From an uncultured Oscillospiraceae bacterium (GTDB lineage: Bacteria; Bacillota; Clostridia; Oscillospirales; Oscillospiraceae): a stretch of 5,764 nucleotides of DNA. The notes below the pieces were generated by a model. That model searched no databases. It saw only the letters and a program-made list of their open reading frames with translations, and was not told the DNA's origin. The translations under genes were made by a program, and so were the position numbers. Shown here piece by piece: positions 4,822 to 5,764 of the stretch; position 1 is the stretch's first letter, and every line of letters begins with the position of its first letter. Location of the stretch: the NCBI GenBank assembly GCA_937915075.1, contig CALDMA010000123.1:1-5764 (forward strand), read 5' to 3'.

Positions 4822-5764
4822 ATGAAAAGAACGCTCGCCCTCATTTTTAGTTGCATCATGCTCCTCGCGTTGCTCACAGCCTGCGGTAATGACGCTGCCA
4901 CGGACGCCGACCAGAGCGGCACAACTCCGGATGCAACAGAGTCTTCGGATCTCCCTGCATCTTGGCCGAAAGGGACCATCACCTATGAGTGTGGCTACGC
5001 TGCCGGCGGTACGCAGGATCTTGTGATTCGCGCGTTGGCGCAGTACGCTGAACCTATCACTGGCAACAGCTACTATGTGGAGAATATCACCGGCGGTTCC
5101 GGTCTGATCATGGTCAACGATGTGTATGGTCGAGACGCGGATGGTGCTACCGCTTGCATCTACTCCTGCACGATCCCAACGGCGGAGGATTTCCAGTATT
5201 TCCCCTCTGATCTGCTGGATTCGCTAATGAAGGCCAATGTTCAGATCTACGATCAGATGCAGGCTTGCGCACAGGTGAACGTTGACTATTCCGCAATCTT
5301 TATCCGCAGCGACGAGACCCGCTTCACCACCTTTGAAGAACTTGGCGAGTATGTTGCGGCGCACCCCGGTGAGTTGTCCTTCGGTGCGACCGGTGCATCC
5401 GGCAATGGCGGCCTGATGCTCCAGACTTTCATCAATAAGTTCGGCTGGGATATCAATCCGGTCTACTATGACTCCACGCCTGAAGAAAAGGCGGCCATGC
5501 TCAATGGCGAGCTTGATATCATGTGCACTACGATCGCATGGATGCCCTCTTCTGAAGGCTTTACCTGCCTTGGCTATTCCGCTGAGACTTCCAATCAGGA
5601 TTCCTATCCGGGTATTGCCACCTTCAAAGAACAGGGCTACGACTTTGTGGCCACCATGCGCCGCGGAATCTTTGTGAAGAAGGGAACTGACCAGTCAATC
5701 GTGGATTACATGGAAAAACTCCTCGGTCAGATCTGCTCTGACGAAAACTACATTGCCGATCAGG
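4822..5764 (+). CDS. TctC-family tricarboxylate-binding lipoprotein (partial, runs off the window)
   Basis: The first 314 residues of an extracytoplasmic solute-binding protein of the Bug/TctC family, the receptor of tripartite tricarboxylate transporters. MKR, a hydrophobic stretch (5-20) and the lipobox LTAC make a lipoprotein signal with Cys21 as the lipidated residue. An Asp/Ser/Thr-rich linker (about 22-44) tethers it to the membrane. Family landmarks are YAAGGTQD (59-66), which aligns with the GGxxD ligand loop, VENITGGSG (87-95), SFGATGASGNGG near residue 190, and NGELDIM before residue 240. Members are usually 310-340 residues, so about 20-30 residues are missing at the 3' end. The ATG at 4822 is preceded by AGGAG (4808-4812). 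The 28-base gap after the dehydrogenase contains no terminator, so it belongs to the same operon. Carboxylates such as citrate or other di- and tricarboxylates are typical ligands; this one is unknown. TctB- and TctA-like genes are expected next. Confidence 0.93.
   Translation, partial: MKRTLALIFSCIMLLALLTACGNDAATDADQSGTTPDATESSDLPASWPKGTITYECGYAAGGTQDLVIRALAQYAEPITGNSYYVENITGGSGLIMVNDVYGRDADGATACIYSCTIPTAEDFQYFPSDLLDSLMKANVQIYDQMQACAQVNVDYSAIFIRSDETRFTTFEELGEYVAAHPGELSFGATGASGNGGLMLQTFINKFGWDINPVYYDSTPEEKAAMLNGELDIMCTTIAWMPSSEGFTCLGYSAETSNQDSYPGIATFKEQGYDFVATMRRGIFVKKGTDQSIVDYMEKLLGQICSDENYIADQ

Noticed and set aside
5468..5677. 69-codon plus-strand frame inside the TctC gene
   Set aside because: Out of frame with the lipoprotein, whose family motifs continue through this region; proline/leucine/arginine-rich composition is typical of an off-frame translation.

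Overview
The window looks like a chromosomal segment from an anaerobic, mid-GC Firmicute, probably a clostridial gut or sediment organism. The clues are strong AGGAGG-type ribosome binding sites, sigma-A-like promoters in AT-rich spacers, and a relic of the KDPG aldolase fused to a VOC domain, an arrangement I associate with clostridia. The species cannot be named from the sequence.

Layout. Positions 1-1010 hold no intact gene. They contain the C-terminal remnant of a CobW/COG0523-type GTPase on the minus strand (23-328). Next to it, head to head, is an internal remnant of a KDPG aldolase-VOC fusion protein on the plus strand (351-593). After that comes about 400 bases of decayed sequence with two short coding-like stretches I do not recognise. 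From 1011 on, every gene is intact. A LysR-type regulator lies on the minus strand (1011-1991). A 234-base AT-rich divergent spacer follows, with promoters in both directions and several inverted repeats. A tightly packed plus-strand operon then runs off the right edge: an amidohydrolase-superfamily protein resembling DUF6282 (2226-3086), a class II pyruvate aldolase of the RraA/HMG aldolase family (3106-3792), a D-2-hydroxyacid dehydrogenase (3810-4793), and a TctC-type tricarboxylate-binding lipoprotein (4822 to beyond 5764).

How the genes may work together. The lipoprotein would capture a carboxylate outside the cell for a tripartite tricarboxylate transporter whose membrane subunits (TctA, TctB) probably lie just past the window. 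Inside, the dehydrogenase could interconvert a 2-hydroxyacid and a 2-oxoacid, the amidohydrolase-like protein could hydrolyse or hydrate an intermediate, and the aldolase would cut a 4-hydroxy-2-oxo acid to pyruvate plus a second oxo acid. The divergent LysR protein would sense the substrate or an intermediate. This resembles the lower protocatechuate/gallate 4,5-cleavage pathway in logic (an amidohydrolase-superfamily hydratase or lactonase followed by an RraA-fold aldolase), but the enzymes are not the same and the substrate is unknown. The operon is the most interesting part of the window; its substrate and reaction order are inference.
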